Part shown: positions 43,367-51,796 of the stretch, one piece after another | Layout: every line of letters starts with the position of its first letter | Numbering within the stretch: position 1 is the stretch's first letter | DNA from: Sulfitobacter sp. S190 | GTDB taxonomy: Bacteria; Pseudomonadota; Alphaproteobacteria; Rhodobacterales; Rhodobacteraceae | Direction: 5' to 3' | DNA length: 57,152 bases | Assembly: GCF_025141935.1 (NCBI RefSeq) | Contig: NZ_CP081122.1 | Span: forward strand, 1-57,152 | The notes under the pieces: model-generated | Databases searched by the model: none | Told to the model about the DNA's origin: nothing | What the model saw: the letters and a program-made list of their open reading frames with translations, nothing else | Translations under genes and position numbers: made by a program

Positions 43367-45924
43367 CAGTCGACATCTTTCAGGATTTCGTTCAGGCGGT
43401 CACCGTACCGCTGTGCGATGGCCTCCCGGGAAAAATTCTTTCGGATATGGGACAGGGCTGCATCGGCTTTCGATTTGCGCAGGTCCGGATTGTCAAACGC
43501 CGCGCGCATCTGGGTTGCGGCATGCGCGACCGAAGGTTCGGCCCACTGTGCTCCGGGGCGCACAAAGATGTAATCGCCCTGTTTGAGATCGACGATTTCG
43601 TAATCGACCAGCCAGGTGGTGTCTTCGGTACAAAAATCCATGTTGCCGGAATAGGCCGTTGCCAGCACCGGTACACCCAGGGCCATCGCCTCGATCATGC
43701 CAAAGCCCCAGCCTTCGGATTTATGCAGCGAGATGTAGCAGTCCGATCCGGCCTTGAGGCGCAGAAGATTGCGGTAGCTGAGGGTCTCGTTCATCACCAC
43801 GATGCGCGGATCATTGGCGATGATCGCCTCGACCCGGTCCCACAGCTGGACCTGAACAGGGTCAAAGACGTTGTCGCGGTTCTGTGTCTTGACCACCAGA
43901 CGGGCCTGCGCGACGCCGTCGAACGCTTTTTGGAAAGCCTGCAGAACCGATACCGGGTTCTTGCGCTGGACGAACGAAAAGCTGTCGAACGCCACAAGGC
44001 AGACATAGTGGCTGTCGTCGAACCGGAAGCGCCGCTCGACAAAATCGCGCGCGTCTTCGCGGGTGATGTCGGGCATTTCCTCAAAGCACATGCCGACGTT
44101 GACCACCGGTTTGTCCTTGGCGTCGGCCTTGTAGATATCGACGCCATACTGGGTCGATACCCAGATTTCGTCCAACAGCTCCATGCCCAGATAGTGGCAG
44201 TTTGCAGGTTGATCGAGCTCCCAGAAGAAGTACCCGATATTGTAGCTGCCCGAAAACACATCCGGTTGATAGGCAAAGGCCAGTGGTGTGGATTCAGCGT
44301 TGAGGTGGATCAGGTTGATCTTGGCCGGACCGTAGGGTTCGATCATCGTCTCGGTGCTGAACCCTTCGGGCGCGGGGTTGTCCAGATCGAAATCCACGCC
44401 GCGCACCTGCAGACCGGTGCTGCGCAAGATATCGGCCGACAGGCGTGTCGCCTGTCCCAGTCCCGATGCCTTGGCCAGAGGGCCGATCAATTGCACATCG
44501 ACGCGCTCTCCGGTTTCGGGGCGTGGCAGGGCGGCGGCCTCAAAGCGGTCTCCCGCAGGCGAGCGGGTCAGGAAGGTAAAGCTGTCGAGATCGAAAAAGA
44601 CCCGCCGCAGCGCCGCGGCATAGCGGTCATAGCTGAGGGGGACGGCGGAGCTGTCTTCCGGTGTGTTTTCATCCTGTGGCTGCGCACTGCGTATCGCGGT
44701 CACGAAACGGTCCAGATCGGACACGCCATCGGCATCGGCTTCCAGCAATTTGCGGATTGACGTCCGGGGGATATAGCGCAGCAGATCGGGTCTGCGGGCC
44801 GCCCGGACCAACATCGCCAACAGCAGCGTTTTACGGCCCTCGGCCGTCCCGGGCCTGATGAAATGCAGCTGCGCGCTGTCTTTGTAGAACCGTTCGGTGA
44901 AATAGCTCAGCGGCCAGGCATCCAGACGCCGCGACGGATGTACGCCGCGCAGCAGGTCCGCATGGCGGTCGGGCACCAGCACATCTTCGAAATACATGTG
45001 CGTGACATCCTGGTGGGCCCACCAGAACAGCGCATCCAGATAGCTGTCACGGTCGTTGAAGTTGAACCGCCCCAGCAAATCGGGACGTCCCGACATCCGC
45101 CACCACATGGCCCGTGTCAGGCTATGGGTCTGGCCCGCCATGACCAATGTCTCGTTGAGATGTTCGATGGTCTCATTGGCGAGCGGAATGCGGCGCCGTT
45201 CCTGCCCGCGGTAAGCGGTCATGTACCAGTAGAGATAACGCTCCGCGCTCTCCAGTCCCGGTTCCACGGCGTAATGCTCGTCCATACGGTAGCGGTAGCG
45301 CACGTAATCGAGATAGGCCGGCTGGCCGCTTTCGGGAATGTCCGGGATCACCCGCTCGGTGGTGAACATCTTGCCGTGATTGGTCAGCGGCGGGGCGCGG
45401 TGGGCGGTGTGCACAGGCTCGTCTTCGGGCACCTGTGCCAGCAGCGTATCCAGCGCCTCCAGATCGGCAGTCAGCACATGTGCGCAGCGGGCCATTTCGT
45501 CTTGCTCCAGCACCGGATCCGACCGGTCGACATCCAGCCGCACGGTACCGATTACATGCTCTGCCGCGCCCACCGTGCGCACGGTCAGCACGCCATCGCT
45601 CTGGGCGATGCGGTCAAACAGGGAATCCGTCAGGGTGAACTGGAACCCGCAGTCTGGATCGGCGCCACTGGCCGCGCGCACGTCCTCGCGGATGATATTT
45701 GCAGTGCAGGTTTCCAGCAGCGTGTCACCGGCAAACAGGCCTACGGCTTGGTTGCCCTTGCGGCTTTCGCGGTGCACGACCCAGCCCCGGATGGCGTTTT
45801 CGTCGGATGGCCCGTCGACATACCCGCGGTAGGGGCCTTGCAGACGGCGACGCTTCAGCGCATCCGCGGCCCGTTTTGTGAATGCGACTGTATCCTTGAT
45901 ACGACGTTCCAGCATGCCTGCCAT
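43366..45924 (-). CDS. Large glycosyltransferase, GT4-type C-terminal domain
   Basis: This 852-aa protein has a GT-B fold glycosyltransferase domain in its second half (about 470-850): RVDVQLIGPLAKASGLGQATR, NIGYFFWELDQ, DEIWVSTQYGVDIY and the donor-binding SEGWGFGMIEAMALGVPVLA (around 730-755). The first 170 residues resemble an accessory beta module (AIRGWVVHRESRKGNQ). Residues about 190-400 are helical and not recognised. It lies between gmd and the FkbM gene in the cluster. Donor and linkage are unknown. Confidence 0.82.
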   Translation of the reverse strand: MAGMLERRIKDTVAFTKRAADALKRRRLQGPYRGYVDGPSDENAIRGWVVHRESRKGNQAVGLFAGDTLLETCTANIIREDVRAASGADPDCGFQFTLTDSLFDRIAQSDGVLTVRTVGAAEHVIGTVRLDVDRSDPVLEQDEMARCAHVLTADLEALDTLLAQVPEDEPVHTAHRAPPLTNHGKMFTTERVIPDIPESGQPAYLDYVRYRYRMDEHYAVEPGLESAERYLYWYMTAYRGQERRRIPLANETIEHLNETLVMAGQTHSLTRAMWWRMSGRPDLLGRFNFNDRDSYLDALFWWAHQDVTHMYFEDVLVPDRHADLLRGVHPSRRLDAWPLSYFTERFYKDSAQLHFIRPGTAEGRKTLLLAMLVRAARRPDLLRYIPRTSIRKLLEADADGVSDLDRFVTAIRSAQPQDENTPEDSSAVPLSYDRYAAALRRVFFDLDSFTFLTRSPAGDRFEAAALPRPETGERVDVQLIGPLAKASGLGQATRLSADILRSTGLQVRGVDFDLDNPAPEGFSTETMIEPYGPAKINLIHLNAESTPLAFAYQPDVFSGSYNIGYFFWELDQPANCHYLGMELLDEIWVSTQYGVDIYKADAKDKPVVNVGMCFEEMPDITREDARDFVERRFRFDDSHYVCLVAFDSFSFVQRKNPVSVLQAFQKAFDGVAQARLVVKTQNRDNVFDPVQVQLWDRVEAIIANDPRIVVMNETLSYRNLLRLKAGSDCYISLHKSEGWGFGMIEAMALGVPVLATAYSGNMDFCTEDTTWLVDYEIVDLKQGDYIFVRPGAQWAEPSVAHAATQMRAAFDNPDLRKSKADAALSHIRKNFSREAIAQRYGDRLNEILKDVD

Positions 45925-45938
45925 GTCAGCCCCTCGGA

Positions 45939-46955
45939 TCAGGATTTAGCAGCGTCGTAGTCGCTGCGCGCCATCATCCGGGCGAGCTCCTTGACATCGA
46001 CCTGTGGCACCCAGCCCAATCCATCGCGGGCCTTGCTTGCGTCACCGATCAGCAGATCCACCTCTGCGGGGCGGTAGAATTTGGGATTGACCCGCATCAC
46101 CAGCTTGCCGGTCTTGCGATCTGTTGCGGTTTCGGCCTCGCCGTCCCCCTGCCAGTCCAGATCCATGCCCATTTCTTCGGCCGCATAGGTAAAGAAGTCA
46201 CGGATCGTGGTGGTTGTGCCGGTGGCCAGTACATAGTCGTCGGCCGTGTCCTGCTGCAGCATGCGCCACATGCCGTCGACATAATCCCCCGCAAACCCCC
46301 AGTCCCGTTTTGCATCCATATTGCCCAGCTCTACCGGCGCATCGCCGCCCCGTGCCAGCGCGGCCAGACCCAGCGTGATCTTGCGTGTCACGAATTCCTT
46401 GCCGCGCAGAGGGCTTTCGTGGTTGAACAGGATCCCCGAGCTGGCATGCATGCCGAAACTCTCGCGGTAGTTCATGGTGATGTAATGGCCGTAAACCTTG
46501 GCCACCCCGTAGGGCGAGCGGGGGTAAAGCCGGGTGGTTTCGGATTGCGGCACTTCCTGCACCAGACCGAACATCTCGGAGGTGGAGGCCTGGTAGAACC
46601 GCGCATCGGGGCGCACCGAACGCAGCGTGTCGAGGATGCGCACCACCGCCATGCCGTCGACGTCGGCGGTGTAGATCGGCAATTCCCAGCTGGCCCCGAC
46701 AAAGGACTGGGCCGCGAGGTTGTAGAATTCGTCCATCTCGATGTCGCGGACAACGCGGAAGATGTTGTTCTGCTCGGTCAGATCGAACTCGTGCAGCTGT
46801 ACGTCGTCGGCGATGCCGAGGATATCCAGACGGGTGGTTTCGGGTTGCGAAATCCGGCGGACACCACCGTGAACCTCATACCCTTTTTCGAGCAGAAGCT
46901 GCGCCAGATATGCACCATCCTGACCGGTAATGCCGGTGATAAAAGCCTTCTTCAT
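45939..46955 (-). CDS. gmd: GDP-mannose 4,6-dehydratase
   Basis: This 338-aa short-chain dehydrogenase converts GDP-mannose to GDP-4-keto-6-deoxymannose. The NADP motif GITGQDG is at residues 8-14. The catalytic Thr125/Glu127 (STSEMFG) and Tyr149/Lys153 (YGVAK) are present, together with NHESPLRGKEFVTRKI. It ends 15 bp before the downstream glycosyltransferase start. The usual partner that reduces or aminates the product (fucose synthase, rmd or perosamine synthase) was not found on the plasmid, so it must come from elsewhere in the genome. Confidence 0.95.
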   Translation of the reverse strand: MKKAFITGITGQDGAYLAQLLLEKGYEVHGGVRRISQPETTRLDILGIADDVQLHEFDLTEQNNIFRVVRDIEMDEFYNLAAQSFVGASWELPIYTADVDGMAVVRILDTLRSVRPDARFYQASTSEMFGLVQEVPQSETTRLYPRSPYGVAKVYGHYITMNYRESFGMHASSGILFNHESPLRGKEFVTRKITLGLAALARGGDAPVELGNMDAKRDWGFAGDYVDGMWRMLQQDTADDYVLATGTTTTIRDFFTYAAEEMGMDLDWQGDGEAETATDRKTGKLVMRVNPKFYRPAEVDLLIGDASKARDGLGWVPQVDVKELARMMARSDYDAAKS

Positions 46956-47077
46956 TCTGCCCTGTGCCCCTTGTCCCGATTTTCATTGTCGCCCTGCGAC
47001 ACCGTTGCTGCGCGTGATAGCGCTGCGGTTGGTAGAGTGCAACTGATAGTGGCGTCCCCGCAGGGGCGCCGGCGGCC

Positions 47078-48202
47078 TCAACCGGCGGCCCATTGCGCAA
47101 AGATATCGGTGTCGATCTGGTTGTAGCCCCAGGCGCTGCGCAGTTGCTGGCGAAAGCGGTTGGGTTTGAACGGCAATTGCAGCCCGTCCTTGGCCGAAAC
47201 CTCGATCCCCGCAGGCTGCAGGGCATCACGCCAGAAATCGGAAGTGATCAGCGCATCGCCCAGGGTCACGGACGAAGGGCCGGGGGTAAAGCGGTCGGGT
47301 GTGAACCCCGGCAGCAGATAATGGCCCTTCTTGCCGAACCATGTGGCCTCGGTCACGCAGCTTGACGACAGCGCCGCCACACCGCGCAGGTTGTGGTGCC
47401 CCACCAGCCGGTAGAAGTTTTCCTGCGTCAGCTTGGCATTGGGCAGCACCCGTCGGAGGGTCTTGCCGACCCCTTCCTGTCGTTCCAGCGGATGTTCGCG
47501 GATCAGGACGGCATTGTAATTCTGGGCCACGGCGTGCAGCGCCTCGAGATGGTCGAGCACGGTGGAAAAGCGGCCGTTCTCGATCACCACCTTGTCAAAG
47601 CGGGTCTGCAGGATCACCAGCAGCGTGTTGGGCCGCGGCGGGTGCGGAAAACTTTTGGCCACATGCGCGGACACGGCGCCGGTCTGCAGCGCGATCAGCC
47701 CCTCGGGCGTTTCCCACGGCGTGGCCGCTGCGTTCATCGCGGGATCAGAGGCGCTGAAATCAAGCAACAGGTCGTCCATGAAGCGGACGGGCGAGAACGA
47801 CAGGTCGATGAAGGGGATGTCGTTGCGGCGGCAAAAATTGGCAAGATAGGGCGGCAGTTCAAACCCGATCAGCAACGCGCCCCTGAAATAGTGCAGGAAC
47901 AGATGCTCCACAGACGCGGGCAGCCGGTCGGCGGAAAAGATCGCGGGCCAGTTCTGGATCGTGGCCGCGCGGCCGAAAGCCCGGAAAATGGCCGTGACCG
48001 TTGCCTGATCGATGCGCGAGGTATTGGCCCACCGTTCGTCCCAGTGGACCACCTCCTGCGGCAACCCGCAGGCGCGGTGCAACGGCACTGACAGGGTCTG
48101 CGCGAGCCAACGGATGTTTTCATGTTGTGTCGGTCGCAACTGCGCGTCGGAGGGGCGCAGGAAATCACCGGTAAAGATGATGCGATCAATGCTCTGTTTC
48201 AT
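47078..48202 (-). CDS. Capsule-type glycosyltransferase-like protein of unknown specificity
   Basis: This 374-aa protein is not firmly recognised. Its second half resembles the GT-B C-terminal region of capsule synthesis proteins of the KpsC/KpsS type: NTLLVILQTRFDKVVIENG, NAVLIREHPLERQ and VAALSSSCVTEATWFGKKG. That pattern (histidine-proline after a strand, then serines before a Gly-Lys turn) is characteristic of nucleotide-sugar binding in that group. It overlaps the upstream GT4 stop by 4 bp, so it is co-translated with it. A function in chain initiation or sugar transfer is inferred. Confidence 0.6.
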   Translation of the reverse strand: MKQSIDRIIFTGDFLRPSDAQLRPTQHENIRWLAQTLSVPLHRACGLPQEVVHWDERWANTSRIDQATVTAIFRAFGRAATIQNWPAIFSADRLPASVEHLFLHYFRGALLIGFELPPYLANFCRRNDIPFIDLSFSPVRFMDDLLLDFSASDPAMNAAATPWETPEGLIALQTGAVSAHVAKSFPHPPRPNTLLVILQTRFDKVVIENGRFSTVLDHLEALHAVAQNYNAVLIREHPLERQEGVGKTLRRVLPNAKLTQENFYRLVGHHNLRGVAALSSSCVTEATWFGKKGHYLLPGFTPDRFTPGPSSVTLGDALITSDFWRDALQPAGIEVSAKDGLQLPFKPNRFRQQLRSAWGYNQIDTDIFAQWAAG

Positions 48203-49347
48203 CGTTTGTATCTTTCGCGTTTGCCCGCGATTGCGGCCTGTACGACATCGGCAAACACCGGCAACCAGTCATAGGCGTCTTCCGCCGCCAGATTGTCGAG
48301 CACTTCGCGTGCGAGTGCCGCGCGGCGTTCGGGTTGCGCGAGCAGTTGGCCGATCCGGTGTGCAAAGAGTTCCTTGTCGTTGACAACCAGATCGTCGGGC
48401 AGCAGGTGGCGCAGCCCGCGCGCGCCTTCGTCACAGGTCACCACCGGCACACCGAATGCCATGGCCTCCAGCGTCTTTGTCTTGACGCCGCCGCCCGCGA
48501 AAGTGGGGTTGAGTGCCACGTCTGCCCGCGCATAGAGCGGCACCAGATCTTCGACCCCCTGAACCTGCTGCACTGTGACATGGGGCAGGTTCACGTTCGG
48601 GGGCATCGTCACATTGCCAATGACGGTCAGCACGCAGTTCCCGGGAACCAGGGGCATGATCTCGCGCATCAGGTAGTCCAGGGTCATGTCGTTGACCGGG
48701 CTCTGGGCCGCGATGAACAGCAGGTTGCGGCTGTCCGGCTCGCCGTAGACATGACGCATCGGTGCCAGATCCCGCGCGGGCACGCGGAACGGGGCGGTGA
48801 TGACGGGAATGTCCGTCATGGCCGAGAATTCGGCCTGGTCCTCGGAAGACATGGCCAGTGCCACATCGTAGTCGGCCAGCTTGCGGCCCTCTTCCTCGGC
48901 GTTCATCAAAAAGGTCGGCACAATGCCGTGCCGCAGCAACGACGCGGTTCGCTGGGTCTGGCAATCGTGGGTATCGATGATGCGCACCAGGTGCGGCGGC
49001 AGATGTTCGATCATCCATTTACGGTTGAAGTAGGGGGTCAGCACCGCATCGAACCCTTCGCTCGAAACGATGTGGGATATCGTGCGCAGCGACAGGTCGC
49101 GGTCCGGACGCACCCCCGGTATTTCGGGCAGGGTATTTTCGCGGGCGATCGTCTTGAGCTGGTTACGGGCGATCAGCCGGTAGGGGACAGTTTCGGCGAA
49201 ATGTGCGTCTTTCGCGTGCAACGAAACCGTCGAGATGACCGTCAGATCACAGATCGTCGACAGCGACCGGCACAGGCTGTCGTGGCGCACGCCGGTGCCG
49301 ACATTGCTGGCCCAGAAGGGAAAGTCGCAAAGAGCCGCTATCTTCAT
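48199..49347 (-). CDS. Glycosyltransferase, GT4-like
   Basis: This 382-aa GT-B enzyme has an N-terminal acceptor domain (KIAALCDFPFWASNVGTGVR) and a C-terminal donor domain with LTVIGNVTMPPNVN, LVPLYARADVALNPTFAGGG and VKTKTLEAMAFGVPVVTCDE (about 275-315), the usual GT4 acidic/glycine pattern. It overlaps both neighbours by 4 bp (ATGA), showing tight operon structure. The sugar specificity is unknown. Confidence 0.85.
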   Translation of the reverse strand: MKIAALCDFPFWASNVGTGVRHDSLCRSLSTICDLTVISTVSLHAKDAHFAETVPYRLIARNQLKTIARENTLPEIPGVRPDRDLSLRTISHIVSSEGFDAVLTPYFNRKWMIEHLPPHLVRIIDTHDCQTQRTASLLRHGIVPTFLMNAEEEGRKLADYDVALAMSSEDQAEFSAMTDIPVITAPFRVPARDLAPMRHVYGEPDSRNLLFIAAQSPVNDMTLDYLMREIMPLVPGNCVLTVIGNVTMPPNVNLPHVTVQQVQGVEDLVPLYARADVALNPTFAGGGVKTKTLEAMAFGVPVVTCDEGARGLRHLLPDDLVVNDKELFAHRIGQLLAQPERRAALAREVLDNLAAEDAYDWLPVFADVVQAAIAGKRERYKR

Positions 49348-50141
49348 TCCGCCTGGGCCTCCGGCCGGCAGGTGAAGCGGCGCAGGTTGATGCCCAAGAG
49401 CCGTTTGTCGGCCTCGTTGGGCTGGCGGAAGTCGGTCATGTCAAACGCGATGGCCACATAATTGGAATGGGCGACGTCCTGCGCCGACAGCGCCAGCGTC
49501 GCCACGAACTGTTCGGGCATCTCGTCTTTCTGGGTGATGGTCGCGGCGATGTCCCCGAACTTGATCGACAAATTCTCCAGCTGATCTGCATGCAGCACAC
49601 GGCCCTCGATTTCGATCACCTGATCGATCTGGCCCAGATGTGGCAGACAGGCCAGTGCACTTTCGTCCATCGGGCGCATCCAGCGGTGATAATGCTCCCC
49701 GACGCTTTCGACCGGATACCAGCCGTGTGCCAGCACCGAAGGCTCGAAGCTGTAGCTGCGGGGCAGGGACGTGACGTGGCTCACCCGCTCTGCGTAGGCC
49801 GACACCATCATCGGATCGGCATAGATTTCGGAGGGCTCGTGCGCGGACCGGTTCTCCAGCTCGACGCGCGCCAGATAAAGGCTGGCTTCCAGCCGTGCGA
49901 TGCGCTTGTTGACCAGATCATAGAGCGCTTCATTCGAAATGGCGCCCGACACGCTGCCTGCCTGCTCGAAGATCCGCGCGAGATAGCCGGGGATGTTGAC
50001 CTGCGCAGCCAGATCAGGCGCGCTGCTGACGTGGTGACGCGTGCGGTCAAGCTGCATCACCTGGCTGACCCGGTCGGCAATCCGGGCGATATCATCCGCG
50101 GACAGGCGGGCCATATCTTCATCTTCGTTGGGATTTTGCAT
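49344..50141 (-). CDS. Hypothetical protein in the polysaccharide cluster
   Basis: This 265-aa protein starts at ATG 50141, behind AGAGG. The first 100 residues are charged and helical (ADDIARIADRVSQVMQLDRTR, NKRIARLEASLYLARVELE). The C-terminal half contains GWYPVESVGEHYHRWMRP, which resembles a short beta-sandwich module found in proteins encoded with capsule glycosyltransferases. Its stop overlaps the GT4 start as ATGA, tying it to sugar transfer. The function is unknown; it may be a scaffold or an accessory carbohydrate-binding protein. Confidence 0.7.
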   Translation of the reverse strand: MQNPNEDEDMARLSADDIARIADRVSQVMQLDRTRHHVSSAPDLAAQVNIPGYLARIFEQAGSVSGAISNEALYDLVNKRIARLEASLYLARVELENRSAHEPSEIYADPMMVSAYAERVSHVTSLPRSYSFEPSVLAHGWYPVESVGEHYHRWMRPMDESALACLPHLGQIDQVIEIEGRVLHADQLENLSIKFGDIAATITQKDEMPEQFVATLALSAQDVAHSNYVAIAFDMTDFRQPNEADKRLLGINLRRFTCRPEAQAE

Positions 50142-50192
50142 CGGGAGACCTCTGGAGTTCGGACCGGCAGCAGCAGCACCGGCAGTGTGGCG

Positions 50193-50327
50193 TTAGGAGA
50201 AGGGACAGGCGGCAGACGTGGGGCGCACAAGGGGCGCGAAACCCCGCGGCGCGGACAGGGATACAGGGCAGATTACTGCAGGCAGGCCCGAAATATTCTG
50301 ATCGGCGCTGTGGCTGTTCGCAGTCAT
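50193..50327 (-). CDS. Possible small protein (44 aa)
   Basis: ATG 50327 is preceded by a strong ribosome site (CAGGAGCTGAC, AGGAG 5 nt from the ATG). It opens a 44-codon frame, MTANSHSADQNISGL..., ending at TAA 50193, 51 bp before the next gene. The N-terminal third is polar and the rest is hydrophobic and proline-rich with two cysteines. No family was recognised. It may be a small accessory protein or a leader peptide of the downstream operon. It is supported mainly by its ribosome site and position. Confidence 0.4.
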   Translation of the reverse strand: MTANSHSADQNISGLPAVICPVSLSAPRGFAPLVRPTSAACPFS

Positions 50328-50410
50328 GTCAGCTCCTGTTTTTTGTCTGGGCATCGGTGTGTTTCGGAGCCATTAGCACAGCCCTTTGGGGATGGCTATA
50401 TACCGGACCG

Positions 50411-51394
50411 TCAGTGTTTGAACACTTCCCGGACCCGCCCTCCCAGCGTGCCCAGTTGGCGCAGCTGGCTGCAGATTTCGTCGGGCAACACGGGCGCCGT
50501 GGCCTCCGATACGATGCGCGCGGGCTCCTCGATGGTGTCGGGTTCCAGCCCCAGCGCCGCACAGGTTGCGCGGTAGTCTTCGATGATCGGCTCGAAGAAG
50601 GTAAAAGGCACATCGAGATTGCGGGTAAAGGTGCTTTGCAGCGCCATGCAATGGTCTGCCTGCGCGGCGTCGACATCGGGGATCAGCGCGCTGCGGTCAT
50701 TGGATACCAACAACAGCGCACGCGCGGGCAATTCATACACTGTATCCCCTTGCACGAATTCGGCCCCCGATGCCCCGCCATAGCGGAAATAGGGCAACCA
50801 CCCTCCGGGGTTGGACACCTTCTGTGTCGAAAAGGGCTGCACCGGTGCGTCCAGAAAACGGCCGATCAGGGCGCTGGCCTCGGGTTTGAAAAGCGATTTC
50901 ATATGCAGGCCCATCACCCGCCCCGGATAGGCATCGCACAGCCCCTGCACGGCGCGGCTGCGGTGTTTGAAATACCGCTTCAGCACCGGCTTTTCGAACA
51001 GCGAGAAACTGCCCGGATTGGGGTGGCGCCAGATTGGACAAATGGTGGATTTGAGATCGTGCAGGTAATGTGACCACATTGTCTGGATCGGGTCGCGCAC
51101 GGTGATGATAAACCGCATTTCGCGGTCCGGCAGCACCTTGCCGACAATGCGCGCCAGCGGGCGGAGAGACTGCAGATAAACCGGCGAGGCATCGATGAAG
51201 ATGCGATCGGGCGCGCTGTCGGGAAACAGCTCCATATACCCTTTGGTGGAAACCTGTTTGCGCGCATCGGTCAGGTAGTTCAGCTCCTTGATGCGCGGCA
51301 CATTGAACACGTCGGTATCGCGGGCGAGCTGATCGAACAGAAAGGTCGTACCGGCCTTGGCCATGCCCGGGATGATCAGGTGCTTTGTGCTCAT
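50411..51394 (-). CDS. PAPS-dependent sulfotransferase
   Basis: This 327-aa protein has both diagnostic motifs: the 5'-phosphosulfate loop GMAKAGTTFLFDQL (P-loop at residues 13-19) and the 3'-phosphate site RFIITVRDPIQTMWSHY (Arg100, Asp101, Ser108). It is the most canonical of the four sulfotransferase-like proteins on the plasmid. It heads the long minus-strand cluster and diverges from the T1SS operon. The likely acceptor is a polysaccharide or lipid-linked sugar; the specificity is unknown. Confidence 0.88.
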   Translation of the reverse strand: MSTKHLIIPGMAKAGTTFLFDQLARDTDVFNVPRIKELNYLTDARKQVSTKGYMELFPDSAPDRIFIDASPVYLQSLRPLARIVGKVLPDREMRFIITVRDPIQTMWSHYLHDLKSTICPIWRHPNPGSFSLFEKPVLKRYFKHRSRAVQGLCDAYPGRVMGLHMKSLFKPEASALIGRFLDAPVQPFSTQKVSNPGGWLPYFRYGGASGAEFVQGDTVYELPARALLLVSNDRSALIPDVDAAQADHCMALQSTFTRNLDVPFTFFEPIIEDYRATCAALGLEPDTIEEPARIVSEATAPVLPDEICSQLRQLGTLGGRVREVFKH

Positions 51395-51796
51395 GAGCGC
51401 TGTCTTTCCGTCGATACGATATGCGCGTGCCAGTTAAAGACGGCACAAAAGTAATTCAACGCGGTTTGTGGATCCGCGCCGGACATCTTATGTTGCGGCT
51501 CCCGCGAAATAGCACATATGGCATGCAGGGTGCAGGTATGTTTCGGCACTGGAAACAAAACCGCAACAGTATCGGATCGACTGACCGGCATAATTCGGCC
51601 TGCGATCCGAAATATTGTGGCGGGTTGCCGCCGCGTGACAAGATGTTGATTGTTGCAGATGGTGCGGAAAAAACTACAGATGACGCGTAAATCACCAGCG
51701 CCTATAGTCGTCCGTGAACTTGTAAATTAGCGTATTATCAGAGACATCAATTAAAACCACCGGGCCGGTTGCCGCGCTTGGGTAGAGAGAGACGAA
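51395..51796. promoter_or_regulatory. Divergent promoter region between sulfotransferase and T1SS operons
   Basis: This 402-bp gap must drive transcription both ways. It is AT-rich in its last 100 bp, and a GAGAGACG ribosome site precedes the T1SS gene. An 89-codon frame at 51421-51690 has no ribosome site or recognisable product and is not called. Confidence 0.5.

Noticed and set aside
51421..51690. 89-codon frame in the T1SS-sulfotransferase gap
   Set aside because: No ribosome site, no recognisable product and it lies in a divergent promoter region.
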